From: Symbiodinium natans
Lineage: Eukaryota > Sar > Dinophyceae > Suessiales > Symbiodiniaceae
Direction: 5' to 3'
Length of the DNA stretch: 64,000 bases
Assembly: GCA_905221605.1 (NCBI GenBank)
Contig: CAJNDS010002302.1
Coordinates: 1,265,463-1,329,462, forward strand
Within the stretch, counting starts at the first letter, position 1. Each line of letters starts with the position of its first letter. Position numbers and translations under genes: made by a program. The notes below the pieces were generated by a model. It searched no databases. It had not been told where the DNA came from and saw only the letters and a program-made list of their open reading frames with translations. Below are positions 30,829 to 40,842 of the stretch, one piece after another.

Positions 30829-31679
30829 GTCTTGCAGCGAAGGCTGAAAGCCGATACGCCTGGGTTTAGGGTTTAGGGTTTAGGGTTTAGGGTTCTCTAG
30901 TTACATGGTCGCTTCGTATGGGCCCTTAAAAACGGGCCCATACTTCAGAGGCAGTATAAGGGGCCATATCAAGGGCCCTTTTTTAAGCACCCTTAGGCGA
31001 ACATCCTGAAAATCCTCTCCCTATTGCCGGTTTTGTCAATCCCATCTTGAAAGCCTCGCCTTCGGTGGGTGCCTGAGACGGTGCCCTGCGCTGCAACACG
31101 GCTTGAAAGGCGCGCCCAGAGGCCCGAAACAAAGAGTTAGGGTGTAGGGTTTAGGGTTTAGGGTTGAGGGTGTAGTGTGGACATCTAGAACACTCCTAGA
31201 ACTCTCTTAGAGGAGGGTAGCTTCCAAAACACTCCTAGAATTCTCTGGGAGGAGGGTAACTCACGTGAGTCAGGGGCGTACGTTTTCAGCACTTCCTTCC
31301 AAGGAAGCTCAAGGTTAGAGTCCAGGTACGGGGGTCTGCAGCTGCGCCGTGCCCTAAACCCTAAACCCTAAACCCTAAACCCCAAACCCTAAACCCTAAA
31401 CCCTAAACCCTATGCCCTAAACCTTAAACCCTAAACCCTAGACCTTGACGAGTGGTTTGCAATAGGAACCTGAGATACGCCCCCCCCCCCCCCCCCCCCA
31501 CTTTTGGGCTACATTCTCCTATTTTGGGGGTACAGTCGCCACTTATTTTGGGAAACTGGGCGTTTAAGGGGTAACCCTTAAAACCCTGAACCCTAAACCC
31601 TTAAATGCCAATACATGGGCTGTTTAGGGTTTAGGGTTTAGGGTTTGGGGCTTAGGGTTTAGGGTTTGGGGTTGCTAAG
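30829..31679. other. Stretch without a gene
   Basis: TTTAGGG units flank the retrotransposon block at 30864-30892. A palindrome GTATGGGCCCTTAAAAACGGGCCCATAC lies at 30920-30950. A 32 nt segment (acactcctagaa...gaggagggta) is directly repeated at 31188-31270. CCCTAAA array at 31353-31435 and a 20 nt poly-C at 31480. Confidence 0.55.
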
Positions 31680-31765
31680 CCTTTGGCATGTTCGATCGCG
31701 TCGCAGCCTGGCGGAGGGCGAGGCAAGTTCTTGATTTTTGGAGGGCAAGTTGCCGGCAGTTGTAA
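31680..31765 (+). CDS. Candidate terminal exon island
   Basis: After GGGTTGCTAAG the frame reads FGMFDRVAAWRRARQVLDFW and continues to TAA. It is basic and helical-looking. Another frame is also open. The left flank is TTTAGGG. No family was recognised. Confidence 0.35.
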
Positions 31766-32154
31766 AGGTGGGTGATAAGAACCTCAACTTAACAGCTCAA
31801 GACTCAAGTTATCTATTACCTTGAGAAACGCCCCCAGACAGGAATACCCGATGTCTTTTTGGCCAGCTTGTGTCCGTTTTTTGTCTGTTCAAGTTTAATT
31901 CTGGGCATTGCAGAACAAGGCAAGGAGTATAAGCCGAGGAAGGATGCAGGGCCATGCGCTTTGCGCCCAAATCCTGAACCCCCTGGGAAGGAAGAACCAG
32001 ACAACCGAACGAAATCTTAAGCCCTACACCCTACACCCTGAACCCTAAACCCTAAACCCTAGAAACGCCGGACTCAAAAACTGGAGGATGACTTTAGGAT
32101 TCACTTGTGTTTTGTTTTTTTTTCATAATATCAGTGCTCTAATTGCCCCTGAGG

Positions 32155-32255
32155 GTACCTATGTAGTATATACTTGGGCCTTTGGCTACGATGTGGGAAC
32201 CCCTTGAAGGCCCAAGTATATACTATCTAGGTACATGGACCCTTATAGGGTACGA
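32155..32255. mobile_element. Palindromic element, family B copy 2
   Basis: TATACTTGGGCCTT and its inverse AAGGCCCAAGTATA lie within an outer pair GTACCTATGTAG / CTATCTAGGTAC. It ends in ACATGGACCCTTA like the other copies. Confidence 0.7.
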
Positions 32256-32278
32256 TTCTCACTATTTTTCTTTAATAC

Positions 32279-32304
32279 TTCTACTACTACTTCTACTACT
32301 ACTT

Positions 32305-32343
<39 letters not shown>

Positions 32344-32429
32344 TCACAACTACGACTCCTACTCCTACTCCTACTCCTACTCCTACTCCTACTCCTACTC
32401 CTACTCCTACTCCTACTCCTACTCCTACT
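32279..32429. repeat. CTA/CCTACT microsatellite
   Basis: TTCTACTAC units grade into (CTA)n and then (CCTACT)n. The Leu- and Thr/Pro-only ORFs over this stretch are artefacts. Confidence 0.95.
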
Positions 32430-32620
32430 ACTGCGGGTTCACCTGGTTTTGCCCCTTTTAGGCATAAAGGGACGGAAGCAAGGCTTCTGCAGTGCGGCTT
32501 TGGATGGTTGGGGGGTTGAGTTTTGGGGTTTTTTTGTCTAGGGTTTAGGGTTTAGGGTTTAGGGTTTAGGGTTCGGGGTGTAGGTCTTGGGGGGGGCTTT
32601 TAGAGCCTGAGCCAAACCAC

Positions 32621-32719
32621 TATCCTTAGTAGTCTCTTTTTTGGGGGTCAGGTTCCCTTACTAGTCCCATTGAGCCAGAAGAGGGCGCCCAAGCTGTTTA
32701 ACCCTGCTTACGGGGCTAC
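32621..32719. mobile_element. MITE-like element, family A, decayed copy
   Basis: Shares TTTTTTGGGGGTCAGGTTCCCTTA-type interior and AGAGGGCGCCC with other copies; the ends are eroded. Confidence 0.45.
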
Positions 32720-32752
32720 GGAGCTAAACCCTAGACCCTGCACCCTGGACTC

Positions 32753-33078
32753 CTCAACCCTAACCCCCAAGTAGGGTTTTTTTTAAGCCCAAATTTCCAC
32801 CTTAAACCCTCAACCCTAACCCCCAAGTAGGGATTTTTTTAACCCAAATTTCCACCTTAAACCCTCAACCCTAACCCCCAAGTAGGGGTGTTTTGAACCC
32901 AAATTCCACCTGAAACCCTCAACCCTAAACCCCCAAGTAGGGATTTTTAAAGCCCAAATTCCACCTTAAACCCTCAACCCTAAACCCCAAGTAGGGATTG
33001 TTTTTAAACCCAAATTCCACCTTTTAAACCCCAAGTAGGGCTTTTTAAACCCAAGTTCCACCTTTTCAACCCTCAAAC
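32753..33078. repeat. Tandem repeat, about 55 bp x 6
   Basis: The unit is CTCAACCCTAACCCCCAAG followed by TAGGG, a T-rich stretch, AACCCAAATTTCCACC and TTAAACC. Six copies diverge mainly in the T-run. The unit contains telomere-like CCCTAA. Confidence 0.9.
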
Positions 33079-33105
33079 CAGCCGGCACTTGCTGACTCAC
33101 CACAG

Positions 33106-33149
33106 CTTCCCGCGAAGCGAATGCTTTGCGCAGGATCCAGTTGCTGCAG
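33106..33149 (+). CDS. Possible kinase-gene exon, uncertain
   Basis: A 44 nt island between CTCACCACAG and a GTATGG donor. In the frame that ends in phase 0 it reads SREANALRRIQLLQ, reminiscent of a kinase alpha-C helix, but other frames are open. The next candidate exon starts in phase 0. Confidence 0.25.
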
Positions 33150-33383
33150 GTATGGGAGACCAAGGGACGCTCAAGAGTTTAGGGTTTAGGGTTTAGGGCT
33201 TTAGGGCCAAAGTTTAGGGGTTTAGGGCTTTATGATTGCAGGGTGTTAGGGCCCTCAACCCTGAACCTTTAGGGCCAAAGTTTAGGGGTTTAGGGCTTTA
33301 TGATGTCAGGGTGTTAGGGCCCTGAACCCTGAACCCTTTAGGGCTTTAGGGCTTTGAGGGCTTGTAGTGTATCTTCCGTAGAG

Positions 33384-33454
33384 GCAGCTCGACTTCCCCT
33401 CTGGTCTGTCTATGCCCAGTGGTGCGCTTCTTGCCTTTCTCCCCTTCATCGCAG
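33384..33454 (+). CDS. Possible kinase-gene exon upstream of the hinge
   Basis: A 71 nt island reads AARLPLWSVYAQWCASCLSP and LHR, leaving two bases that fit the one-base start of the next exon. The donor GTTTAGGG directly follows CATCGCAG. The sequence is not clearly kinase-like; phase match and donor are the only support. The pyrimidine-rich end could instead be an acceptor. Confidence 0.3.
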
Positions 33455-33776
33455 GTTTAGGGTTCAGGGTTTAGGGTTTAGGGCTTGACAGCGTCTCTAA
33501 AAGCAAAGCGGCAAGATCAAACATGTAGTAACGAAGCAAAACCGGCAAAAGGCTGAACACCCCGGAAATGACGAATATGAGGCTATGTCCTGAAGAAAGC
33601 CGTTTGGGTCTTCTGCGGAAAAGTGGGGACCAAATGAACCCTCAAAGGGATTCTGGTTCACATCCCTTAGTAGGAATTCTATTACTGTACGGTATACCCT
33701 AAACCCTAAACCCTAAACCCTAAACCCTAAACCCTAAACCCTAAACCCTAAACCCATTTGGGGGACTTTGCTTCAG

Positions 33777-33840
33777 GGCTGTTGGGCAGCCTTTTGATGC
33801 GTGGTTGCTGGTGAACCTAGTTGGAGTCTTTGCAAGGCCG
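33777..33840 (+). CDS. Kinase gene exon: beta-4 region (probable)
   Basis: The exon follows TTGCTTCAG; a CCCTAAA array ends 23 nt upstream. One base, then AVGQPFDAWLLVNLVGVFAR. This matches the 'hPF..lVNL...F' segment before the hinge in AGC kinases, with about three extra residues. A GC donor after 33840 would leave phase 0 and join to the hinge exon at 35373. An open 31-codon phase-0 island at 35179-35271 could be included between them. The exact 3' end is not certain. Confidence 0.5.
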
Positions 33841-33911
33841 GCCCTAAGCCCTTAGCCCTAAACCCTAAACCCTAAACCCTCAACCTTGATGTTCGATGTT
33901 GGTTTCTTCAG

Positions 33912-34271
33912 GTCCCTGTGCAAAATGCGCACTGGAGCCTTGTGGGAAGCTTGCACGCCTTCCAGAGGTCTTTGTTAGATTGTGCTACAAAAGGCCACAG
34001 ACACAGGCTCCTGGACCCTTTTTTCCGTTTCGGCCCAACCGGGCTTGCGTCTTGACACGTCCAGGAGCTCGTTGCCCAACGGGGCAATGCGAATTGCTAA
34101 TTCTGCCTGCCTCTTGCCACATAGTGCGGAGCACAGATGGTTTTCCTGAAGCTTTTCTGCAGCCAGATGCACAACGCCTGGGTTTCCTGCATCTACACGG
34201 TTGCCTCAAGTGCAATCATGACGTTTCGGGGGCCTTGTGCCCCCCCCCCGAGGTTGAGAACACAAAGCTCC
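33912..34271 (+). CDS. Unassigned long ORF in a kinase-gene intron
   Basis: Up to 120 codons open after GTTTCTTCAG, Cys- and Pro-rich (LPEVFVRLCYKRPQTQAPG near the start, HLHGCLKCNHDVSGALCPPP near the end). A second frame is open for 50 codons from the same acceptor. It lies between two kinase exons. It could be an alternative exon, an insert or chance. Confidence 0.3.
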
Positions 34272-34892
34272 TCGGATGGGTCCTGGGTTAAAGTTTAAGG
34301 TTTAAAAGGGCTTAGGGTTTAGGGGTTTATAGAGTGGGTTCGTTTATAAGTGAAACCGATTCATGAAAGTTGCATCTTCAAGAACTAAATTTTGTCAAGG
34401 CCAGCTTGGACCTGACTGCTCATGAAGTCATACTGGTCAAGCCACTCTTGAATGGTGACATGCCAAGGGACAATTGAGGTACAGATTGCGCACGCGGGTC
34501 TGTGTGTGGTGTAGTCTAGGGTTCAAGGTTTAAGGTTCAGGGTTATAAGTAGTACATCAGTAAGTAACTATCCTTATGTACGGTACATTAACCCTACTTA
34601 TATCTACCCATGAACCACCAAGCAGGGTTCAGGGTTTAGGGTTTGCCTGATCGCTCCTAATGTAGTTTTGTTTGGGGTTATGTTATAAGGAACGCTAAAC
34701 CCTAAACCCTAAACCCTAAATCCTAAACCCTAAACCCTAAACCCTAAAGATAGTATACTACCCTAAAACAGGGACTACACAGGAACCCTTAGGTGGGTTT
34801 TAGTTTAAGGGGGAATGTCTGTCTCTCACAGAGCACGGGAACAGACTGCAAGGGCACAGACAGGTGCCGAAGCAAGAGGGTCAGGGGAAGGT

Positions 34893-34965
34893 TGGAGATA
34901 TCCCTAAACCCTAAACCCTAAACCCTAAACCCTAAACCCTAAACCCTAAACCCTAAACCCTAAAT
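34893..34965. repeat. (CCCTAAA)n array
   Basis: About 10 perfect units. Confidence 0.95.
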
Positions 34966-35178
34966 ACCCTAAACCGAAAACCCGAAACGAATAACTTGGG
35001 AGAAAGTCATGGTGTTCAGGGCCTCTTGGCTTCTCGAGTCTTTAGGTGGAAGCCCCGCACGTTTAGGCTTCAGAGTTTGCAGGGCTTAGAGTTTGGGATG
35101 CAAACCCTAAACCCTAAACCCTAAACCCTAAACCCTAAACCGTAGACCCTAAGCATTTTCCCCCTTTGGCTCTGCGAG

Positions 35179-35271
35179 CGTAGGTTGGTTCGTGTGGGTG
35201 ATGTGGGAGCTTCAAGCCAAGCCAAGACGTCCTTGCCTGAAGACTCCAAATTCCTCACCCTAATTGGGCCT
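35179..35271 (+). CDS. Candidate exon island, 31 codons phase 0
   Basis: The frame RRLVRVGDVGASSQAKTSL continues to a GTTTAGGG donor after ATTGGGCCT. Both ends are phase 0, so it could be inserted between the kinase exons at 33777 and 35373 as a loop. Not recognised by itself. Confidence 0.4.
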
Positions 35272-35372
35272 GTTTAGGGTTTAGGGTTTAGGGTTTATAG
35301 GGTTTAGGGTTTTGTACCTCCCGGGTCCCGCCCGTAACGCGCTCGGGGTTGAACTTTGGGACCCCGTTGAAG

Positions 35373-35412
35373 GACGCACGCAGCCTTTACATTGCCATGG
35401 AGATGGTCAATG
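35373..35412 (+). CDS. Kinase gene exon: hinge region
   Basis: After CCGTTGAAG the 40 nt exon reads DARSLYIAMEMVN plus one base. This is the beta-5/hinge strand of protein kinases (LYxxMExxxGG). The intron would start with GC (GCCTCTGG); the next exon supplies the rest of Gly and a second Gly. If the donor is skipped, the frame reaches a stop at 35430. Its acceptor context lacks a CCCTAAA array. Confidence 0.65.
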
Positions 35413-35460
35413 GCCTCTGGGACATTGAGTTTAATTAGGGTATATGTTTTTTCTTATGTA

Positions 35461-35576
35461 CTAGGACCGGGAGTAGGCCCTTTTTGCCTTTTTTTCTTAC
35501 GGTTGGGGTTCCCTTGTAATCCCCTTAAAGCCAAAAAAGGGCACCCCTTTTATTCCTAGGTTACTCCCGGGTCTAG
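35461..35576. mobile_element. MITE-like element, family A copy 5
   Basis: Ends CTAGGACCGGGAGTAGG and the inverse TTACTCCCGGGTCTAG show compensating changes, so the two ends of this copy still match each other while differing from other copies (CCGGGAG instead of GCCCAGT). Lies in a kinase-gene intron. Confidence 0.8.
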
Positions 35577-35965
35577 TTATGATTCTTTCTCAAGCTTTGG
35601 TGAGAGTATCTATTGGGCCGCAGACTAGAAATAGAGCACTACTCCATGGGAGGGCTGCCCCTAGACCCTAGACCCATTCTGGCTTGGGTTTCTAGAAGAC
35701 CCTAAACGCTAAACCCTAAACCCTAAACCCCAAACCCCAAAAATTCCTAAACCCCAAAAATCCCTAATCCTGGGGTTTCTAGAAGACTGCTGAGGTGAAG
35801 GTGTGTGAGGTTGTAGGGGTGAAGGGCTTTGGGTTTCCTGGTGTAGGCCTGCAGGATTCTCAGTTTGTTGTCTGGAAAACCCTAAACCCTAAACCCTAAA
35901 TACCCTAAGTGCTGTTCGTGTTTTAGGGCTTTGAGATTGACTTTTTGGGTGCCTGACGGCTCCAG

Positions 35966-36029
35966 ATCAGCTTGAAAGCTCTCTACCGGAGCGAAGTGCG
36001 CGCAGACGGAGTGGCATTGATCTCAGAGG
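35966..36029 (+). CDS. Candidate exon island
   Basis: After GACGGCTCCAG the frame reads ISLKALYRSEVRADGVALIS and ends at GTTTAGGG. It looks like protein but its phase does not fit the kinase chain on either side. It may be alternative or chance. Confidence 0.35.
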
Positions 36030-36124
36030 GTTTAGGGTTTAGGGTTTAGGGTTTAGGGTTTAGGGTTTAGGGTTTAGGGTATAGTTTTTTTTAGGGTGGC
36101 AGTATCTCGACGACTTGTGCACAG

Positions 36125-36216
36125 GCGGAGAGAAGGCTCCGAAAGCGCACCTGCCACCCCGGCGAAGAGCGCATGGAACCGAACCACTTACCAAACTCTT
36201 GCAGCGTGGAGATCAG
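36125..36216 (+). CDS. Candidate exon island with GTAACC donor
   Basis: A 92 nt island between CTTGTGCACAG and GTAACC. All three plus frames are open, so the frame cannot be chosen. Phase does not fit the kinase exons. Confidence 0.3.
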
Positions 36217-36245
36217 GTAACCTCAGCACCTTCTTCCCTAAACCT

Positions 36246-36346
36246 TGGGATGTTCCTCTTATACTAACAGTCCTGAATAAGGATTATGGTACCGCCGATT
36301 ATAATCCCCATAAAAAGGGCTGTACGTATAAGGGAGAACATCTCAA
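36246..36346. mobile_element. MITE-like element, family C copy 3
   Basis: GGGATGTTCCTCTTATACTAAC and the inverse TACGTATAAGGGAGAACATC mark the ends; an inner AAGGATTATGG / CCGATTATAATCC pair is also present. Confidence 0.75.
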
Positions 36347-36454
36347 CCTAAAGCCCAAACCCTAGAACCTAAAACCTTATTAAGTCTACAGTGCCTTCAT
36401 GCCGGACCTGGCAGCTGGTGGGGTGGAACAGTTGGCACAAATGGTTCAGGGTAA

Positions 36455-36570
36455 TATAGGGGTCGGAATTATTTGAAATAGTATTCCCTTATGGTCCCTG
36501 CACAATTACACAACAAAAAAAGAACCCCCCAAAACCCTATTCTAAGACCCCTATAGTGTCACTACTCAAG
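36455..36570. repeat. Dispersed element, family G
   Basis: GGGGTCGGAATTATTTG..AATAGTATTCCCTTATGGTCCCTGC aligns with 22555-22650 base by base over most of its length. Confidence 0.5.
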
Positions 36571-36977
36571 GCTTAATTACCTCTAATGCCTTGACACCCG
36601 AATACCCTTTAACCCCTGCACCCAAAACCCTGTTCTCTTGTATTCTAACACCCTAAACCCCTCAAACCCGCCATACCCGCATACCCTTTATCATTATGCT
36701 CGAAGAATTACCGGTAAACCCTAGTACCGCAACATCCTAAACCCTAATGCTCTATTACCCCAACTCCCTTACATTGCTCTAATACCCCTTGAGCTCTAAT
36801 ACTCTAGCACCCTGATTGAGAACGCCCTGCAATCCCCCTCCCCCTATTGTTGAGCCCTAGCTTGCTTGTAGACCGCGTATGTAGTAAATCGTCCGTAAAC
36901 CCTAAACCCCCAGCCATAAGCCCAAAAAGGGACCCAAGCAGTCGAGATTCGGCCTAGAGTTTAGGGTTGAGGATTTA

Positions 36978-37094
36978 GGGTGCTTATAACCAGGTGTAAC
37001 TATAGCTATAAGCCCCTTGAGCACCCCAATATGGTTGTCATAGAGCCAAAAGTACAGCTATACTGCTCATCAGTACCATCTCCAAGTAACTAAT
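36978..37094. mobile_element. Palindromic element, family E-like
   Basis: GCTTATAACC.. and ..CCATCTCCAAGTAAC resemble ends of family E; the interior has TATAGCTATA palindromes. Boundaries approximate. Confidence 0.4.
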
Positions 37095-37103
37095 CCCACC
37101 CAG

Positions 37104-37189
37104 GTGGCGAGATGTTTACACTGCTGCGGGCTCGAAAGAGGTGCCCTCAATTGTGCGTAAGGCGTACGTTGAAATGTTTCTGCTTTGGG
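37104..37189 (+). CDS. Candidate exon island, 28 codons
   Basis: After AATCCCACCCAG the frame reads WRDVYTAAGSKEVPSIVRKA then YVEMFLLWG and meets GTTTGCG. It looks like real protein, but the phase does not fit the kinase exons at 35373 and 37886 between which it lies. Confidence 0.45.
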
Positions 37190-37885
37190 GTTTGCGTGTG
37201 TGGGGTGGGTGTTGGGGCTTATAAGGTTTAGGGCTTCTCAGGGGGCTTTAGATTTGGGGTGTAGTGTAGGGCATGCCTTTAGAGGGTGTTTGTTCTTGTG
37301 ACCTTTCAGAAAACCAGAGTAGCGTTCACGTGAAGCATCACGGGCAGTTATAAGTAGGGTAAAGACAATCCACATGGTAGCGCGTTTAGGGTCCAGGGGT
37401 TTAGTACGTTGGGTTTAGGGTTTAGGGTTCAGGGTCCAGGGTTTAGGGTTTAGGGTCTAGGGAGCTTAGGGTTGGTGTAGGGTGTAGGGTCCAGTCCGCA
37501 ACGGTCTTTTTTGGTTTTGCAAGTCCCATCTGCCCAGGCCTCCTCACTCCAAAGCACTACATAAACCCTTGGCCCCAGACTCATGGGGTTCTTCCTTTGG
37601 GTGTTGGGGTTGAGGGTTTAGGGTTTACCCGACCTTGTGGGACAACCCTTACCGGAAAGGGTGTTACGGTATTCAATATGGGTTCATGGAGGTATAGTGG
37701 TACAGATTTTCCGGTTTCGGGTATAGGGTACAGTACGTGATCCCGATTTGCCAGGTATGGCCCTAGCAGCCTAAGTAGTAAGTCCCTGGTCCTTGAGGGT
37801 TTAGGGTTTAGGGTGGAAGTCTAAACCCTTAACGATGAAAACTGAACCTTTAACCCCAAAACCACAATCCACGAACAGCAGACAG

Positions 37886-37949
37886 GTGGTCTGTTCAACC
37901 CTCTGGCTAAGGGCACCCCTGGCGGAAGCAATCCGAGACAGTCCTTAAG
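37886..37949 (+). CDS. Kinase gene exon after the hinge
   Basis: After CAGCAGACAG, GT completes a Gly codon and the frame reads GLFNPLAKGTPGGSNPRQSL plus AG. With the previous exon this gives the hinge MEMVNGG-LF expected in AGC kinases, then a Gly/Pro-rich loop. The donor is GTTAAGGGTTTAGG, which merges into a telomere motif. Two bases left over fit the one-base start at 38074 and make Arg. A GTCCTTAAGG donor at 37941 would keep the same phase. Confidence 0.6.
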
Positions 37950-38073
37950 GTTAAGGGTTTAGGTTTAGGGCTAAGGAGAACCACAAGACATGTGCAAAGG
38001 CACAAGACATCGCAGATCCCCACAGACAAGTGTACAAACCAGGATCAGTTCCGACGATCTCCATCCCTGGCAG

Positions 38074-38110
38074 GTTTGATGAGGATGCAGCACGGTTTTA
38101 CGCAGCAGAG
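38074..38110 (+). CDS. Kinase gene exon: 'FDEDAARFYAAE'
   Basis: A 37 nt exon after a pyrimidine-rich acceptor (CTCCATCCCTGGCAG). Reads FDEDAARFYAAE, the segment before the alpha-E helix in AGC kinases (compare f.E..ArFYaAE). The donor is GC (GCACGGTT). The frame is open upstream for 30 more codons (from about 37979), so a longer exon is possible. The phase-0 end joins exactly to 39587. Confidence 0.8.
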
Positions 38111-38214
38111 GCACGGTTCTAGATGTCCGAAACCCTAAACCCTAAACCCTAAATCCTAAACCCTAAACCCTAAACCCTAAATCCTAAACCCTCAACGTCC
38201 CTAAACCCTAGACT

Positions 38215-38279
38215 CAGGCCCGTTCTGAGGATCCAGCTCCGACCCTCAAGCCTGAAGCTTGCGGGGCCTCAGCGCTGGT
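38215..38279 (+). CDS. Candidate exon island
   Basis: The frame EDPAPTLKPEACGASALVVP is open up to TAG at the donor-like TAGGTGTAG. It falls inside a kinase intron and may be chance. Confidence 0.25.
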
Positions 38280-38311
38280 TGTCCCATAGGTGTAGTTGTA
38301 GAGTTCTTAAG

Positions 38312-38579
38312 GGAGGGGGGTAGGGTTTAGGGTTTAGGGTTTAGGGTTTAGGGTTTAGGGTTTAGGGTTTAGGGTTTAGGGTTTAGGGTTTAGGGTTTAG
38401 GGTTTAGGGTTTAGGGTTTAGGGTTTAGGGTTAGGGTTTATGGTTTAGGGTTCTTAAGGGAGGGGGTTTCAAGGGGGGTATGTAACCCAAGGTTCCCACT
38501 ACAACCTAAGGCTCCCTAGGCTTCCCTAAGGTTCCCTAGGTACCTACCCCCCCATGAACCCCCCCTCCCCTAAGAACCC
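38312..38579. mobile_element. Palindromic element, family D copy 1, carries telomere motif
   Basis: GTTCTTAAGGGAGGGGGG on the left is matched by CCCCCCCTCCCCTAAGAACC on the right. Between them are a (TTTAGGG)n array (38321-38451), an internal second TTCTTAAGGGAGGGGG copy, and AACCCAAGGTTCCCACTAC shared in reverse with copies 2 and 3. Confidence 0.7.
38321..38451. repeat. (TTTAGGG)n array
   Basis: About 18 units inside the family D element. Confidence 0.95.
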
Positions 38580-39387
38580 TGTATGTGTAGGGTTTAGGGC
38601 TTAGGGTTTAGGGTTTAGGGTTTAGGATTTAGGGTTTAGGGTTTAGGGTTTAGGGTTTCGGGCTCCTTTCAGACCAACAAGCCCTCCGGGAGCCGAAGAG
38701 TTGCCCCAGTCGTCCCGTTATACCCCCCCCCCCACACATCTACAGTGACGTAGACGACCCAAAACACGAACCCTAAGGCTCTAAGGACTCTGGGTCTTGG
38801 AGTACTATACTTTAATACTTTTTTTGGTTCTGGGTTCCGATTATAGCTACTTATACCTAAAAAGTATGTACTTTTTTTCCAGGGTCTACTCCAAAGCTAA
38901 GGACTCTTAGATCAGGTTTCTGTTGGGCCCAGAGGCCGTTGATATATCAGGTTTCGGGGCTGTTTTGTGAGCCTAAGAATGGTTTCACCCGAAACCCTAA
39001 ACCCTAAACCCTAAACCCTAATTCTTGTCCCTCTTTGCTTGTTCTTGCTGTGGTCGAGGAGGTTCTGAGCCCGGGGCTTCGTAGATGTCGACATCAAAGC
39101 CCATGTGCCCTTGAAGCCTAAACCCTGCAACCTCCATAATACCCTATAACCCGTAAACCTTAAACCCTAAACCTTAAACCCTAAACCCCTAAACCCGAAA
39201 ACCTGAACTCCAAAGCTCCAAGCAGTACGAGAAGCTCCAAGCAGCATTGACCCCAACCAAACCCTGCGCACTAATCCCCACACTCCAAACCCTTTCAACT
39301 CTCCTCCCTTGAACCCCCAACCTTTGGGAACCATCCCCAACCCCCACACCCACAACCCTGCACTCCAACCACCCTCCATAATTCCCG

Positions 39388-39495
39388 AAGGGTCCATGTA
39401 CCTCAGTATTGTATACTTGGGCCCCAAAGTCCCTACAGAGGAGGTACTTCAAGGCCCACGTAGTCCATATCTTGGTACATGGACCTTTAGGGATT
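39388..39495. mobile_element. Palindromic element, family B copy 3
   Basis: AAGGGTCCATGTACC on the left mirrors GGTACATGGACCTTT on the right. TATACTTGGGCCCCAAAG and AAGGCCCACGTAG form an inner pair. Confidence 0.75.
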
Positions 39496-39498
39496 GTC

Positions 39499-39562
39499 CC
39501 TAAACCCTAAACCCTAAACCCTAAACCCTAAACCCTAAACCCTAAACCCTAAACCCTAAACC
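39499..39562. repeat. (CCCTAAA)n array upstream of a kinase exon
   Basis: About 9 units ending about 25 nt before the AG at 39586. Confidence 0.95.
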
Positions 39563-39586
39563 TTAATACCATCAGCCCCTTTGGAG

Positions 39587-39633
39587 GTAGTCTCCGCCGT
39601 CAGTCACCTGCACAGCATGCTGATCGTGTTCAG
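39587..39633 (+). CDS. Kinase gene exon: alpha-E helix
   Basis: After CCCTTTGGAG the 47 nt exon reads VVSAVSHLHSMLIVF plus AG. This is the alpha-E helix and the start of the catalytic loop (..YLHs..ivhRD in most kinases). The intron begins with GC (GCAGCTCC) and runs into TTTAGGG ten bases later. The two leftover bases plus the first base of the next exon give Arg of the RD motif. The residue before it is Phe where His or Tyr is usual. Confidence 0.85.
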
Positions 39634-40045
39634 GCAGCTCCCGGGGTTTAGGGTTTCAGGCTCAGGGAGGGTTTAAGGTTTCGGGTTTAGGGTTTAGGAT
39701 TTAGGGTTTAGGGTTTATGGTTTGGGGTTTAGGGTTTGGCAGTTTTGGTTTTAGGGTTTAGGGTTTAGGGTATCAGTAGTGTTTTTTGTGTTTTTTTGTG
39801 TCTGCGTGTGTGCGTTCCTGCATATTCGGGCTTTACAGGTTTTGTTAGTTTCTAATTTTGCTTTTTTGCTTTCGTTCAGGAAGGGGGTCAAGAGGTGGCA
39901 TCAAGTGTTTGGCGGAGTTGTACCGAGGCTTGTTTCTTGTTTAGGGTTTAGGGTTTAGGGGTGTGTCCATGGGGTTTTGTGCTCCTTGGGGTTCTAAGGT
40001 TGGGTTGGACGTAGGCTTCTTCGGTTTGCTTTGTGTTTGAACTTT

Positions 40046-40323
40046 CTTGGGTTCGAACTTCGGAAGGGCTGGGTGCTATCGGGTTTAAGGCGTGCTGAGC
40101 ATTCATCAAGTGCAAGCCAGAAATCTGCAGGTTGTGGCGGGCTTTCTGATTCTGGCGGCTCCTACCATGGGGGCATGGAAGAAGCCCCTCTGAGTACAAG
40201 TGCTTCTGAAGACTCTCAGTCTCAGCACAATGCTTGCGAGTACGTGCGCAATTTGCCGCCTGCTTTGAAGCGACAGCACAGCATCGGCCTTACTCTGGGA
40301 GCCTTGCCAAATGGGAAGTGTGT
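40046..40323 (+). CDS. Unassigned Ser-rich ORF in a kinase intron
   Basis: About 90 codons open, Ser/Gly/Gln-rich (GCGGLSDSGGSYHGGMEEA, SEDSQSQHNACEYVRNLPP), ending at a consensus GTAAGTG donor near 40324. It lies between the alpha-E and catalytic-loop exons, which join without it, so it is not needed for the kinase. It could be an alternative exon that would disrupt the domain, part of a nested gene, or chance. Also open on the other strand in part. Confidence 0.4.
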
Positions 40324-40654
40324 AAGTGTGTGTGTCTTCGGGTAGGGTTCCCGGGGCACTTGAGAGATAAAAGTGTTCGAGGGCGAAGGTATGGGGTTTT
40401 CGGATATTCAGAGTTTAGGGCTTGGCATGGGTAGCTAGAACTTGGGGGCCTGGCGGGGGGGAAGGGGGGGGGAGGGAGAAGTTGTCCGTTGACCGTAGTT
40501 TGTAACTTGCTACAGTCGTGGCCGTATAACCCTGACACCGAAATCCTCCTTTTGAGTAACCATACATCGCGAACCTTGGGAGCTTTGCGGCACATGTGCT
40601 TTCTCAACCCAGTCAACGCCACTGGCTGAAAACTTGAAATTTTGAACCCTCCCC

Positions 40655-40812
40655 AAACCCTAAACCCTAAACCCTAAACCCTACACCCTACACCCTACAC
40701 CCTAAACCCTAAACCCTAAACCCTAAACCCTAAACCCTAAACCCTAAACCCCAAACCCTAAACCCTAAACCCTAAACCCTAAACCCTAAACCCTAAACCC
40801 TAAACCCTAAAC
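40655..40812. repeat. (CCCTAAA)n array upstream of the RDIKPEN exon
   Basis: About 22 units with three CCCTACA variants. It ends 30 nt before the acceptor AG at 40842. Confidence 0.95.
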
Positions 40813-40842
40813 CCCAACCCCTAAAGACTTCAGACCGTGCAG

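Noticed and set aside
32182-32541. Poly-Leu and poly-Thr/Pro ORFs
   Set aside because: Direct translation of the CTA/CCTACT microsatellite in different frames.
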